Positions 1-10,444 of a stretch of 64,000 bases of DNA are shown piece after piece; position 1 is the first letter of the stretch, and every line of letters starts with the position of its first letter. The position numbers were made by a program, and so were the translations under genes. The stretch comes from Parastagonospora avenae f. sp. tritici 18332-5. Taxonomy: Eukaryota > Ascomycota > Dothideomycetes > Pleosporales > Phaeosphaeriaceae. The notes under the pieces were generated by a model, which worked only from the letters and a program-made list of their open reading frames with translations, had not been told where the DNA came from and made no database searches. Where the stretch lies: positions 1-64,000 of the forward strand of contig JAFJTR010000046.1 of NCBI GenBank assembly GCA_022559985.1, written 5' to 3'.

Positions 1-651
1 CTCCATAGTCCCTAGGACTGCATGAGCTTCATTGTATGTATGCTAGCAATAGATAGTACAATGTAAATGATATAAAAAAAAAAAAAAAAAAAAAAAAAAA
101 GAGATAGCTTCTATTCGCGCGCTAGAGATCTATAAATAAACCTAACACTAGTAGCTCTAGTATTAATTAAAGCAAGGGTGTTAGCTATAAAGCTGTCCTA
201 GCGTATAGTATAAGGAATATCAATTTAATAGCTCTATAGTATTGCAACGTTAAGTTCTGTAGTTAGGTTAGCAGAAATTTAGAGGCACTAGGGTCCTAAG
301 GAGCAACTTAACCTTAGGACAAGGCTTTTACTTAAGGCTTCGGTGACAAGGTTAGGGAGCGCCTCCCCTGTGGGGAGCGGCTTTTCCTTAAAGGTACGGA
401 AGTGGTCGAAGTTAAGGATTAGCGACGACGTGTACAGTAGTTAGGGACAGTTTTCAGCAGCAGGGCGTAGCTTTAGGCATAGAGGTGTAAGACAGAAGAT
501 ATACACTTGCAGAAGTAATAGCTCTTATATCTACACTTAAAATAGGAGTTATTCTTAATTCTTCTTAGCGTTCGGCAGAGTTCAAGGGTACGTAACTTAA
601 GGAATTAATTTCTATAGCATTAGAGGAGGGTGAAGCAGCAGGGGCGTAACA
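1..651. other. AT-rich gene-free stretch, repeat-like
   Basis: No intact gene is visible. The stretch has a run of about 27 A at 74-100 and many TAG/TAA words in every frame. It adjoins the gag remnant and looks like degenerate transposon DNA, but I cannot assign a family to it. Confidence 0.5.
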
Positions 652-1150
652 TTAGAGACAGTCTAAGAGGAAACAGAGGTTGTTATTATATGTTAAGATA
701 AGGTTTACGTATTCGTTTAGGTCGCGTGAGAGAGCGTGTCCTACTATAGCGCGTTGTAGTTCGTAGGACAGCGAGTTGCATAGGGCGCTAATAAGGCTAA
801 TATTATTAAGGCTAGTGTTAGCAGCAAGGCAACGGAATTCCGCGAAATAAGAGGTAAAACTTCGTTTGCCCTGCTTTAAGTTGCTAAGCTTACTTAGAGC
901 AGTAGGTTCGCGATTAGGGTCTCTATAGGTAGCTTATAGGAACAAAACAAGCTAGTTAACGTTATAGATGTCCTTATCTATAAGCAGGTTAATAAGTAAT
1001 ACAGCATCTTTCTCTAGATAAGAGTGTACATACAGGAGGCAGGATCTTTTATTAGGATAATAGTTAGCGTTTTCTTTAAGCTTATACTAAAGTTTGCAAA
1101 TAAACGCTAGTAAGTCCTTCCTCTTACTGTTAAAGAGAGGCAGGTTAGGT
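652..1150 (-). pseudogene. Degenerate Ty3/gypsy-type gag fragment
   Basis: Read on the minus strand, one frame stays recognisable from about 1150 down to a stop at 652. It contains PNLPLFNSKRKDLLAFI, then YKLKENANYYPNKRS, then YRDPNREPTALSKL and LKQGKRSFTSYFAEFRCLA. This is the order seen in the Gag (retrotrans_gag) region of fungal Ty3/gypsy elements, where a 'DPDR..A..KL..LKQG...F..Y..EF' pattern is typical. Three in-frame stops interrupt it; each could come from a Gln or Trp codon by a C-to-T change on one strand, which fits repeat-induced point mutation. No protease or reverse transcriptase frame was found, so this is a fragment of a dead element. The family call is from pattern recognition only. 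Confidence 0.7.
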
Positions 1151-1165
1151 AGATAGTCAGTTCTG

Positions 1166-1474
1166 TGTAACGAGGTCACCTACTAGTACCGGACTTAGTT
1201 ACTTATGTCCTCCCTCGTTACAGCGATATCACCCCGGATTACCCCGGACACGATTCGGACCTGAGCCTGACTTAGTTCTGACTTAGCTCTCCCTAGCCTT
1301 CATGTATTTAAGCTTGCTGTTCCCTAGATGTACATAGGCAGTTTTCTGCAATCCTTTCGTACAAGACCTATAGGTGTCAATTAATCTTAGGTTACAGTTC
1401 TCCCAGGCACTCCCATATGCCTCTGAGTGAGACTACACCGAGTTCGGATCTCTTGTCTTGCCTGCGTCGTTACA
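1166..1474. repeat. Probable LTR of a retroelement
   Basis: The 309-bp segment begins TGTAACGAGG and ends CGTCGTTACA, giving the TG...CA inverted ends of a long terminal repeat. A TATTTAAG box lies near 1305 on the plus strand. It sits 15 bp from the minus-strand gag remnant, which is closer than a normal leader plus N-terminal Gag would allow, so there was an internal deletion or it belongs to another element. No clear target duplication is seen: TTCTG precedes the 5' end and recurs 3 bp beyond the 3' end. A further TGTAACGAGG inverted copy at 1213-1222 lies inside. The second LTR was not found. Confidence 0.45.
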
Positions 1475-1940
1475 CCTTTCTGCCTCGCGCGTAAGTGCTG
1501 ATAGCATTTGCTAGCTAGCAGGGAGCCCATTCAACAGTAGGGCTTATTAAGCGCAAAGAAACCCTATTAAAAGAAGTTAAACTTAAGAATTTGCAAGAGC
1601 AGCTAGAAGGCCTCCTTATATAGGATCGATTTACTAGGTTACGCAGCTTGCAATAGGGCTTCTAAGCTGAGAGGGTGTGTTAGATAGCAGGTGTTGCGCT
1701 TTTTTATCTTTATAACTAGGAATAGTTAAGTAACACAAAGCTTAGGTGTAACGCTATAAACAAAACCAGAACGTGTAGCAAAAACTACACAACATAAGAC
1801 AATACACACAATTTTAACAACTATTAATTCTATCTAATATCTTATCTTATCTGACACCTCCCTTGTCTGCTTACTTAGCTTAGATTGCAGATTTTATAGA
1901 GAGATCCTAGGGTCTTACCTCTATAAGCAAAAGAGACTTC
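1475..1940. other. Gene-free AT-rich stretch between repeat remnants
   Basis: No frame here resembles a protein I recognise. It probably contains more decayed transposon sequence linking the LTR-like element to the transposase tail. Confidence 0.4.
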
Positions 1941-2771
1941 TGTCCTATGTTTATAGCAGCCTGGGAGTTGGCCTTTAAGGAAGAAACTATACTTAAGGCC
2001 TTCTAGGCAACAGGCATCTCACTATGTAATCCTGAGGTCAAACTTAAGCGATTTGACCGCACGGAACCTACATTAGGTTCCGCGAGCGATGGCGATTTAT
2101 CAGCCTTGAGCGCCTCAAACTGGAGGAAAACTAAGACTCTACTACGCCAGGTGGTGGTTAAGGATAGGCGAGATCTATAAGCTCAGAAGCTCAGCCTAGC
2201 TTTCTATCAAATCTCGGTTGAAAAGACCCTTTTTGAACACAGAGCTCGCGGCCCAGAGGAAGCCCTAGCTAATGAGAAGCTGCACAGGAAACAAGGGAAG
2301 GCCCTGCCTCTAGAAAAACCTGAGGACTACCATGGTGGTGCAGTTTTCTGGTCCCCGAGGAAGGTGAAGGACGCACATGATCGCCTGCGGCTCGAGGAGG
2401 AGGAACTACAACACCAAAAAGCTATACGAGCTCGTGTACGCGAGAATAAGAAGCAGGCTAAGCTTCAGGCAGTCAAACAGAGGCGCAAGGCTAGAGCTGA
2501 GGCTCGATTAGTGAGGAAGACAGAGAGGGCTAAATTAGCTGCTGAAAAGGCAGCTAGGGCAGCTGCTTACAGGGCGCATCAACAAATTAAAAAGGCTCAA
2601 AAAACGTCCCAATTGGGTAAGAAGCGTAAACTTAAGAGTTCTACTAAGGTAGCTACAAAATACAGAGCTATCGCGCGTATTGTTGATGATGGAGAGCCTC
2701 CAGGTGCTGTTCCTAGTCCACCACCATCTCAATCGCGTTCAGGACGCGCCATCCACATGCCAGCTAAATAG
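1941..2771 (+). pseudogene. Broken pogo/Fot1-type transposase C-terminus
   Basis: One frame runs from 1941 to 2771 with only two in-frame stops, TAG at 2004 and TAA at 2178. It starts with FIAAWELAFKEETILKAF, then stop, then ATGI...NPEV.LKRF. This matches the end of the DDE domain of fungal Fot1/pogo (CENP-B-like) transposases, where a '..AF.ATGIWP.NP..VL.RF' block is followed by a long charged tail. The tail is present: GPEEALANEKL..KQGKALPL, then a Lys/Arg/Glu/Ala-rich coiled-coil-like stretch ending RSGRAIHMPAK. Both stops could derive from CAG or CAA (Gln) by C-to-T transition. The catalytic DDE core upstream is missing. The intact 135-codon tail from 2364 is a leftover, not a gene. Confidence 0.7.
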
Positions 2772-3071
2772 ATATAGGTAGGTGTATATATTAAACAAGG
2801 TCTATAAAGCTCAACCTAAAGAAATTCTGCGATAGTAGCTATTATATGAGGCTCAATAACCTCATGTTGAGGTTGCGATTTTGGTGGGGAAACCGGGCGT
2901 CGCGCCGAGGAACACGGTAACTTAACTTAACTCAGTTATTCTTTGAGGTTTCAAAGTAGATTTCTGGTTTTCATTGCTGTATTCTCGTATGCACTAGCGC
3001 TCTCAAAACTAACTACTATTCCGTCTTCCAAACCCGTGACATCTTCCAAACCCGTGACAGGCACTAAGTCT
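2772..3071. other. Gap after transposase remnant with short palindrome
   Basis: No coding signal. A 7-bp inverted repeat with a 3-bp loop (AACCTCA-TGT-TGAGGTT, 2858-2874) is followed by GGGGAAACC. It may be a leftover transposon end, but a matching opposite end was not found. Confidence 0.35.
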
Positions 3072-4107
3072 CTAGACTGAATGATAGCGGCTTGCCAGTG
3101 CATTTGGCGGGTAGAGTTTGGTTGTTGCGCGCTCCATTTCATCAGCTACCAGGATCCAGAAGTTGCGCTCGACCTTGGCTACGGCCTCCATGAGCTGTTC
3201 CGTCCTCTCGACCGTCTCCAGATCTTCATGCTCGTCATCCTTAATCTGCTTGCGCATATTGGCCTCGAGCTCTTTCGCATTTTCGTAGTTCTTGACGCGC
3301 TTCTTGCCGACCTTGCTGCTGGCCTCTGTACCCTGAGTAGTACTGTACTGGTTTGGATGACGTAGATGCATGTAGTCTTTGGGATCGAAGCCGACCTCAC
3401 CTATAGCAGTAGCAATGCCCGGAGCGTTGCTCACGAAACGGCTGTAGACGGCAGCTTCAGTGAAGCTAGCGGCCTCGCCGCGCTGACGGCGTTTTTCGTT
3501 CAGCAAGTTGGCAATGTCGCACCATTTCATGTTTTCTTCCTGGCGGAGCTTCTTAATGAGCTGGTTTTCTGGATCCTCCTCGACTTGACGGAGACTGCCT
3601 ATAGTCTTCCCGACAGGCTGCAGCACCGCGATGTTGTCCTTGATCTTCTCTTTGATGTCGCGGGCACGCTTGAGGCCGTCCATATCGGGCAGCTTGCGAA
3701 AGATGCTATTGGTGAGGTCCAGCTTGGTCTGCTTGTTTGTGATTTCGACGTCCTCGTCTTCAGACACGAATAGTCCAGGTGATTCGTGTCGGCTACGAGG
3801 GGAGTTGCTGATGTTGTTGTTTGATGCGGATAGCGGAGAGTCGTTGCTAGCTGCGAGAAGAGAAAGATAACCAGTAAGCGTGTGTTATAATCATTAGAGC
3901 GCTGGACTTACTACTGTGCACTGAAGCGGGTAGTGAGTGAGAGAGTTGATCGACCCGGTTCGCGGTCTTCGCTTGACCTTGGTTTCCCTCACCGACTTGC
4001 ACGTGGCGGCTGGCTAGCTCCTGTGGACATTCCCAGTCATCCGAGGAAGTATTACCTACATCTTCGTTGACACTGCCGAGAATCATCAGTCTGTGTACAG
4101 TAGGCAT
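3072..4107 (-). CDS. Conserved fungal protein of unknown function
   Basis: Two exons, 4107-3912 and 3850-3072, flank a 61-bp intron with a GTAAGT donor and a CTTCTCGCAG acceptor. Joining restores one frame of 324 residues. The first ~90 residues are polar and low complexity (TSSDDWECPQE, SPLSASNNN). A conserved central block follows: a helical stretch (LDLTNSIFRKLPDMDGLKRARDI), a segment with ENMKWCDIANLLNEKR and SFTEAAVYSRFVSNAP that looks like a Myb/SANT-like helix-turn-helix, then FDPKDYMHLRHP. The C-terminus is charged and may form a coiled coil. I recognise the central block as typical of uncharacterised ascomycete proteins but cannot name the family. A DNA-binding role is only a guess from the tryptophan-spaced helices. 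The gene model is well supported; the function is not. Confidence 0.75.
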
Positions 4108-5208
4108 CTGGAGTGACCCAGGGGAGTAGCAGCCAGTGATCGATCTTTGATAGACCGTTAAGGAAGATCCGGGGTTGCCATCACAAACACGATAATCTTT
4201 TTTATCACAGGACTGGAAGATACAACGGGAATTTCAGAACAAGGAACCATGTTACGTACCTCATCCTGGCGCCGACACCCTCCATTGAAGCGTCCATCTG
4301 AAAAATGTCAGTCTTCTCTAGTAATCCTAGAAGCCTTCGAGGTGGTGACTCTGTACAATTTGCGCTGTAGTTGAGGCTGTAGGTATTCAAGTTGCGATAG
4401 TGACGAGCAGTTGCCAAGCTGATGTGATGTGATGTATTAAGCAACTAGCGCACATACCCGAAATATCGCACGAGGGCCCGATGTGGGAATTCCGTTTGCA
4501 CACGGAAGCGGGATAGCGGCAATTTTTCGGCACGCTGAACGGTCCGGTGACTGAACGCTTCCGAAGTCGCCGTTGTCGTCGCCCGAGTCTGCCCAGCTGT
4601 GCGAAAAGTGCAAGTGCAAACAGCTAAGCCTTTAAGCATACTCGGCCCTAACTCCACATCATCGCAGCAGCGGCCTTTGCCACACGTAGAAATTATCCTC
4701 TGCTGTGGTATTCCATCGAACAAATCGTACATAGAGGCCTCGAGTTCCTTGTTTACTTTCCAATACCCGTTCATCGGTACGGCAACACATTGAAGTTATT
4801 GAAATAGACCTTAACTTCTGCAAACTTCATGCTCAGCATTGAGCTAACGTTATATGACAAAATGTCACCTTTCATTGCAGTGGCCATGAATGTTTAACAT
4901 TGTACAGGGTGTCAGCAACAAAAGCTTGCATACTGTAGCGTCTAAAGAGACGGGTATATGGAGACGAAGAAGGAAAGCTGCAGGTAGCGTCGCTCTCACA
5001 TCACAGCAGTTTCGGTGCTGCGGTGTGTTACTCAGGTGGCGACAGATAAGCCTTAGGTGTTTCCCAGACCTCAATTAATGAACTGAAGTGACGCAGGTGC
5101 AACCATGGCATTGAAACGAATTGAAAAGAACCTGTTATTCTGTGGCTTACAGTAGTGTATACTTACATGAATGAAGACCACACTATATATCATTTGAAGT
5201 GAAAACCC
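4108..5208. other. Intergenic, nothing recognised
   Basis: About 1.1 kb between two minus-strand genes. It should hold the promoter of the unknown protein at 3072-4107 and the 3' end of the GH7 gene. Short open frames on both strands have no conserved features. Confidence 0.5.
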
Positions 5209-6569
5209 TTAAGCCCTCCACTTGTACAAGGTTCCGTTGTTTGTAGCACCGAAGGTTGAGCCAATTTCTCCCCACTTGATCTGACTGAAGGTAACAGTAG
5301 GAGCTTTCTCAATTTGCAGAATGACCTTTGGATCTCCCTCAGTTGCGTTGCAAGGACCCGAATTACCGGCGTCAAGCCATTTCATGAAGCCACTTTGGTC
5401 CCACCAGACTGAAAGTGCAAGGACCATACCACGCGAGAGAGCATCGCCCATGCCCTTGAGGCCGCCAAGAGCATTGAACTGTGTAGCCCCGCCCTGGGCA
5501 TCGCAGAAGGGCTGGTCCATGGTGATGTTGACGGAGGTATTTTCGATAACAACGCCGTTCTGCACGTACTTGCGCACGATAGCTTGAAGCACACCGTCTT
5601 TAGCAGGGAACTGAGTGACGACGCTGAAAGGCTTCGTAGTGTCGACTTTAAGTCCAGGGCCGTAGAATGTCTTGTCGTTCCGGTGTAGGTAGGGGTTGTC
5701 ACCACAACCATTTTTGTCGCACACACCCGCGGCTGTTGGCCCGCATTCATCACCTTTACATGTGAAAAGGCTCTCTTTGGAGCACGTGTGGGGAGCAATC
5801 TGGTTGGAGCGCTTGTTGGCCTCCCAGATGTCCATCTCGTTACAGCAGACGCCATCTCCCGCGACGTTACCCTGAAAAGAATTAGAAGTAGTCAGAGAGG
5901 GACGTGTAATGTCCTTACAACACCTTCGACCCAGGGAGTGACGAAACACTGAGCATCGCAGTACCTATCCAATCAGCTATTTATCACCGACACACTGTGC
6001 ACGTGCGCAACTCACCCTGTCCCATATGAAGCACCGCCCGGATTGAGCTCAGATCGACCGCCGTCCGCCCTCATTTCCGACAGGTATAATGCGCCATTCA
6101 TACCGCAAGGAAGTCTCGAAACATCGACGTCAAACGTGAATTCATTTCCAGTCAATTGCAACATCTCGTAATTCTTCTCGTCTTCGCCAAGAAGATAGAC
6201 GCGAGGACTTATATAGTCACCCGACGACCCGAACAAGTCTAGGCGCATGCTATCGCCAGAAGTGGTCACACCGTACTGCGTGTAGTCTGAGATGCCTTCC
6301 ATGATGCAATTCTGAGCACACGTCTCCTCATCTGGGCATACCGCCGGGTCGGGGGTGGTTCCCTGGACGCAGCCAAGGGTTGTGCTGTTTTTCTGGTGGA
6401 TCGAATGCATTGAAGAGTCGAGCACGATAGCAGTGTTTTTTGGAGTGCACCCTCCGGCATTGGTGCATTCCCAGGTCGTGAGCTTCGGATGTACCTCGGG
6501 TGACGTTCCGGGAGTCTGCGCAGATGCCAGAGCTAACAAGGTAGCGGCAAGGAAAACATTTGAAGCCAT
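5209..6569 (-). CDS. Secreted GH7 endoglucanase (Cel7B-like)
   Basis: This is a retaining beta-1,4-glucanase of glycoside hydrolase family 7 that cuts cellulose outside the cell. Exons are 6569-6016, 5964-5919 (46 nt) and 5871-5209, giving 420 residues. I start at the second in-frame ATG because it gives a clean signal peptide (MASNVFLAATLLALASA, cleavage near residue 17). The family signature CCNEMDIWEAN carries the nucleophile Glu212, Asp214 and acid/base Glu217 (precursor numbering). Many cysteines (GGC, CVQG, CDKNGCGDNPY, GPCNATEGD) suit the disulphide-rich fold. There is no linker or CBM1; the protein stops just after TLYKWRA. The short loops and the absence of a binding module favour an endoglucanase over a cellobiohydrolase, but this subfamily call is inferred. 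Intron donors are GTGAGT and GTAAGG. Confidence 0.93.
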
Positions 6570-6640
6570 GTCAAGGACGGACAAGAGAACCAGAGCGAGA
6601 AAGTCTGTTACACAGATGGCAATGTGAGTTGCACGGCATC

Positions 6641-6666
6641 TTATACATATCTGCAGTGGCCTAGCC
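6641..6666 (-). promoter_or_regulatory. Possible TATA box and XlnR/Clr-type site
   Basis: On the minus strand, about 75-100 bp before the GH7 start codon, ATATGTATAA (6650-6641) could be a TATA box and GGCTAG (6666-6661) matches the GGCTAR core bound by XlnR/Xyr1-type activators of cellulase genes. A 6-bp site occurs often by chance, so this is only suggestive. Confidence 0.3.
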
Positions 6667-7924
6667 AGCCCAAGCAGTCAAATTGTGATGCAGCGTGATT
6701 AGACGCTTCAATATACCCGACAGCAAGATCAAAAGAGCCTCAATGGATGCAGATCCTAGTCCTCAAGGTGAGAAAGCCGACACTTGAGGTACTGTTTTGA
6801 CCGTGCTATTGGTCGCCTAGTCCAAGCCGGCTCTATAGCACATATTATCCTTACTTCGATGCTCCTCATCGTGCAGTAGCTGCGCCCTGGCCCGGAAACT
6901 AGAGTGTTGCCTCGAGAGTCGTTCTTCCTTGGATGCGACGGATTAATCTATCGGGGACTGTCGATATTGCGTGTTATTGCGGGGCCCCACACGTGCTGTG
7001 GGTGCTGAGGCGACGTTCCGGCTTCACCTTCCCAAACAGAGCGTCAGCTCTTAATGTGGCAGGTATCCTAGGGCTCGGCACGCTTGCTGCAGACCAGTAC
7101 ACCTGGGCATGGACCGTAGATTCCGCTGAACATGCGCATGTTGGGCATGGATCGATATTATCTCCGGATTGATGACCATGAGTAAAGGCGAGCAATACGA
7201 ATGACCTCATCACTAAAGTTTTCGCACCTACGTCTTCCGCAGGCTTGTGCTGTCATGCGTAGAAATAGCCGAGAGAAGTCGCAGAAAGAATCACGCCGCA
7301 GATTAACGGTCAGGTACACGACGGATGGAGGGTTATTGGAGAACCCAGGGACCAGGATACGCAGCTGCTCAGCATATCATGCGGTATGCGGCTAGAACTC
7401 CCGGCTCAAAGATCCAGAAATAAGAGACAGTCTAGGGCAACTAGATGTGGGGGTGTCTTATCCGTGGGACTTTCATCGTCAAAACTCGGCCCTTGTTCAT
7501 AGAAACAATTGCAATAAATTAAGGGGACTATGAGGCCACGGGTAACTGCTGCACATGTGCGCCAATTGGGGAAGAGCACTCATGTGTGTCACCAGAGAGG
7601 CGACGGGGAAGCTCCAGACCGACCAACTCGGGTAACTACGCTTGATCGTTGACTTGTTCGTAACTTTCTCATCGCCTACGCCTCCCACATATGTCAACTT
7701 CACTATCAATTCCACGCGCTGCCTAATACTATCGCTTAGTCGACCATTGCACATCTTACCCTGAAGTGAGATTTTCTCTACCACTAACATTCTCGGAATC
7801 AGTACCTTTCTGACAGCTTCGCCAGCGCTGTGCGCTCCACAGCCCGCGTGTCCCTTTGGTTATTGCTTGCCACGACCTCGGGAAGACATCTTACGAATCA
7901 ATCACTTCGCTCTGAATACCCATC
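6667..7924. other. Divergent intergenic region, nothing further recognised
   Basis: About 1.25 kb between the GH7 gene (minus) and the next gene (plus). It should contain both promoters. Small open frames on both strands lack domains, signal peptides or credible splice structure. Confidence 0.45.
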
Positions 7925-9595
7925 ATGACTTTTGAGAACGTTCCACATCCGAATCAAGTGGACCAAAGCGATGGATCTGACGAAGAATGCTCTTCCGGTG
8001 AAAGCTCTTAGGATGGCATCACTGCGAAAATTTCTCCCCCGCGCAGCCTACATGCTAACGACGACCAAGGCGAGGAAGTTGACGTCCGAAGTGGTGGCCC
8101 GCTAAACGCGAGTGGTCGTAGCGACGCCTCCTCAATTTTTTCGCATGAAAATCTTTATGTTCGAGATGTCTTTCTTGATCCGCGCGAGGCCCGAAGTCTG
8201 CTCGAACGCTGGGATCGCCCCAGAGACCCCGTAGAACATGACACAGCACACATGGACGACCCGGAGCTACACAGTCCCGAATATGGAGGCCGGGTGGAGT
8301 CCGACGAATTCCGATCTATAGCCGCCGCAGCGAAGAAACGAATCGCAGACAAGAAAGCGGTCGTGAGATGGGACGCACTTTCAGGGCAAGTGGATGGTCC
8401 ACGGCCATCCTCGACGCAGACATTTGAGCCTCTGGAAGCAGACACCCCACTGAGCAGCGAATCCCCGAGCCTCAACTCATTGAACGGGCCCCCGAATCAG
8501 GCCAATAAAGAGCTCATGCTGGACACATCGAGGATTTCATATGAGGAGATGAAGACAACGAACAAGCCAGTGGTGACAGACAGCCATTCATCACCTGACG
8601 TACGCCCCCAGACACGATCTCATCCCGATGTGATCGGAGGTTCCAAGGAATCGTGCGACACAGAGCGTGATTGCTTGGCCGATCGCCTTAGTCTTGTTGT
8701 CATGTCGGCGCGTGTCACAGCCTCATCGAGTTCGGAAACCGCTCAGATCACGCCAGAACCGGCATCGAGTGCAAAAATCGACAATGATGGCGCTCTCGAC
8801 AGCACCGGGGTTCCCGAAGAAGGTGAGCTTCCGCCACCACCGCCACCATCACGTACCGAGCAACAAATAAATGCGCCTCCCCGACCATATTCAGTCGATT
8901 CTGTTGCTCAAATATCGCCGCCTCCAAGACTGGTGGATCGCCGACTTGCCTTCAACAGTCCCGTTGAGCCAAGACCGTCACCGGCACTCTCGAACGATGC
9001 GGGCGAGACTTTAGGCAACTTGACTGAGCTTACCGAGCGTCTGAACATTGTGAGAAATGGCATTGACGAGGCTGGAATAGTCCCGCAGTCTCGATTTGCA
9101 AGCCCAGTTGCATGGGGCGGACTTGCGCGCACAGGATCGTCGCTGGTGGAGTCGTGGGTAGACACTGCTGCGGCTGGTGAAGACGTTGAAATGGGAGGCG
9201 GTGACAGGATATCGGAAAGCCAGACCAGATCAACGTCACAGCTGGCACATCCGCAACCAACTCGTGGGCCAGGGTATAGACATGCAGTACTAGACTCGCC
9301 ATCACCTCGGACGACCTCCACAGGGCGGCCAGCACTGTCTAATCGCTCTTCATATCGGCCATCGCCACTATCTGGACTACAAATCGAGGAGCGCGAAGTA
9401 ACGGAAGTAGCCAGCGACGAGGAGAACCGCGACGAGAGAAGTATTCAAGACAGACGGAAGCGTCGCAGTTCAGAGACAGATACGCAGGACGAGCAATTTC
9501 TCAAGAAGATTCGCTCGAGGTATGATTCAATTTGGGATCGCAAGACTTTCGAGTCTAGGAAAGGATCTGGTGCAGGTGGCTCTCTGAGTGGTTGA
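7925..9595 (+). CDS. Disordered Ser/Pro/acidic protein, unknown function
   Basis: The frame starting at ATG 7925 meets a TAG at 8009-8011 and then stays open to 9595. An intron 7998-8069 (donor GTGAAA, branch TGCTAAC, acceptor CCAAG) removes the stop and keeps phase, giving about 532 residues. A second in-phase acceptor lies at 8078. The N-terminal part includes the most structured-looking segment, LYVRDVFLDPREARSLLERW. The rest is rich in Ser, Pro, Glu and Asp, with PPPPPP and SPPPR stretches, and ends with a basic patch (QDRRKRRSSETD) that may be a nuclear localisation signal, then DEQFLKKIRSRYDSIWDRKTF. No known domain is visible and I do not recognise the family. A nuclear scaffold or regulator would fit the composition, but this is speculation. 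Confidence 0.6.
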
Positions 9596-10444
9596 AGCAG
9601 ATGTCGATATCAATGGGTGGAGCTTGACATTCATGACTGCCAAACCTTGACACCAATACTGCCAGCAGCTTGGCTTTCAGATATCTGCCTATCACTAGTA
9701 TCAGCCTTGCAATATTGAAGCACCAAAATTAAGCTGATTTGAAGTGCTGAGAATAGACCCTGAACCAGACCGCTCGTCTCATAGGCTGCAACGCGATATC
9801 ACCGACAGTGCCACCAAAACATGCTATCGGCACTTGTACACAAGGGAAAAAAGTGTATGAAGAGTGCAGCATGTGATGGACACCAAGGAACGGTTAAACC
9901 CGGTGCCGCTTCGCTCCTGGCCCACGTGCTTCCTTCCCATTCGCCAAACGCATCCATCTTGGCACATTCCGCCACAATAATCGATCTCCCGTCTTTCTAC
10001 GGCACGTGTACGTCGCCAAAGATGTGATTGATAGGAAGTGTCCACCTTGCCCTCGGTTTTCGGCGGCATTGCTTTCGAATCTCCGTGCTGAAAAGTACCT
10101 TCCAAATGCAGCTAAAAGCTGCGGACCTTGCTTGCCTGTTATAGGCGAGCGTCAGCGAATCAGCGTGTGTGTGCATGCAACAGGTGTAAGATGCCAAGGC
10201 GATGCGATGGTCTTGGACGTCAACTGTCCTGCTGTGATAGGCAATGCGTCGGCTTGGTATTCATTATGCACATGGATTGAAATGCATTTGTTAGGAACAG
10301 GACTGGTGGCCGTCGATCTGATATGCCAGTATCCAGGAACCTGGTCGAGCTTGAGAATCCTAAAGTAGAATATAGGTACATAAGCAACAAACAGGACCGG
10401 CTGCGGTGAGGTTGTCAGCAGCAGCTCGAATCTCCTGCCATACC
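9596..10444. other. Intergenic, promoter of the nuclease gene
   Basis: No conserved coding signal. The last bases before the nuclease start codon contain an ACCATGG context at 10445. Short overlapping frames on both strands look random. Confidence 0.45.

Noticed and set aside
3366..3773. 135-codon plus-strand frame
   Set aside because: It lies antisense inside a conserved minus-strand exon and is a shadow of it.
8009..8011. TAG suggesting a pseudogene
   Set aside because: An intron with good signals removes it in phase, so the gene can be intact.
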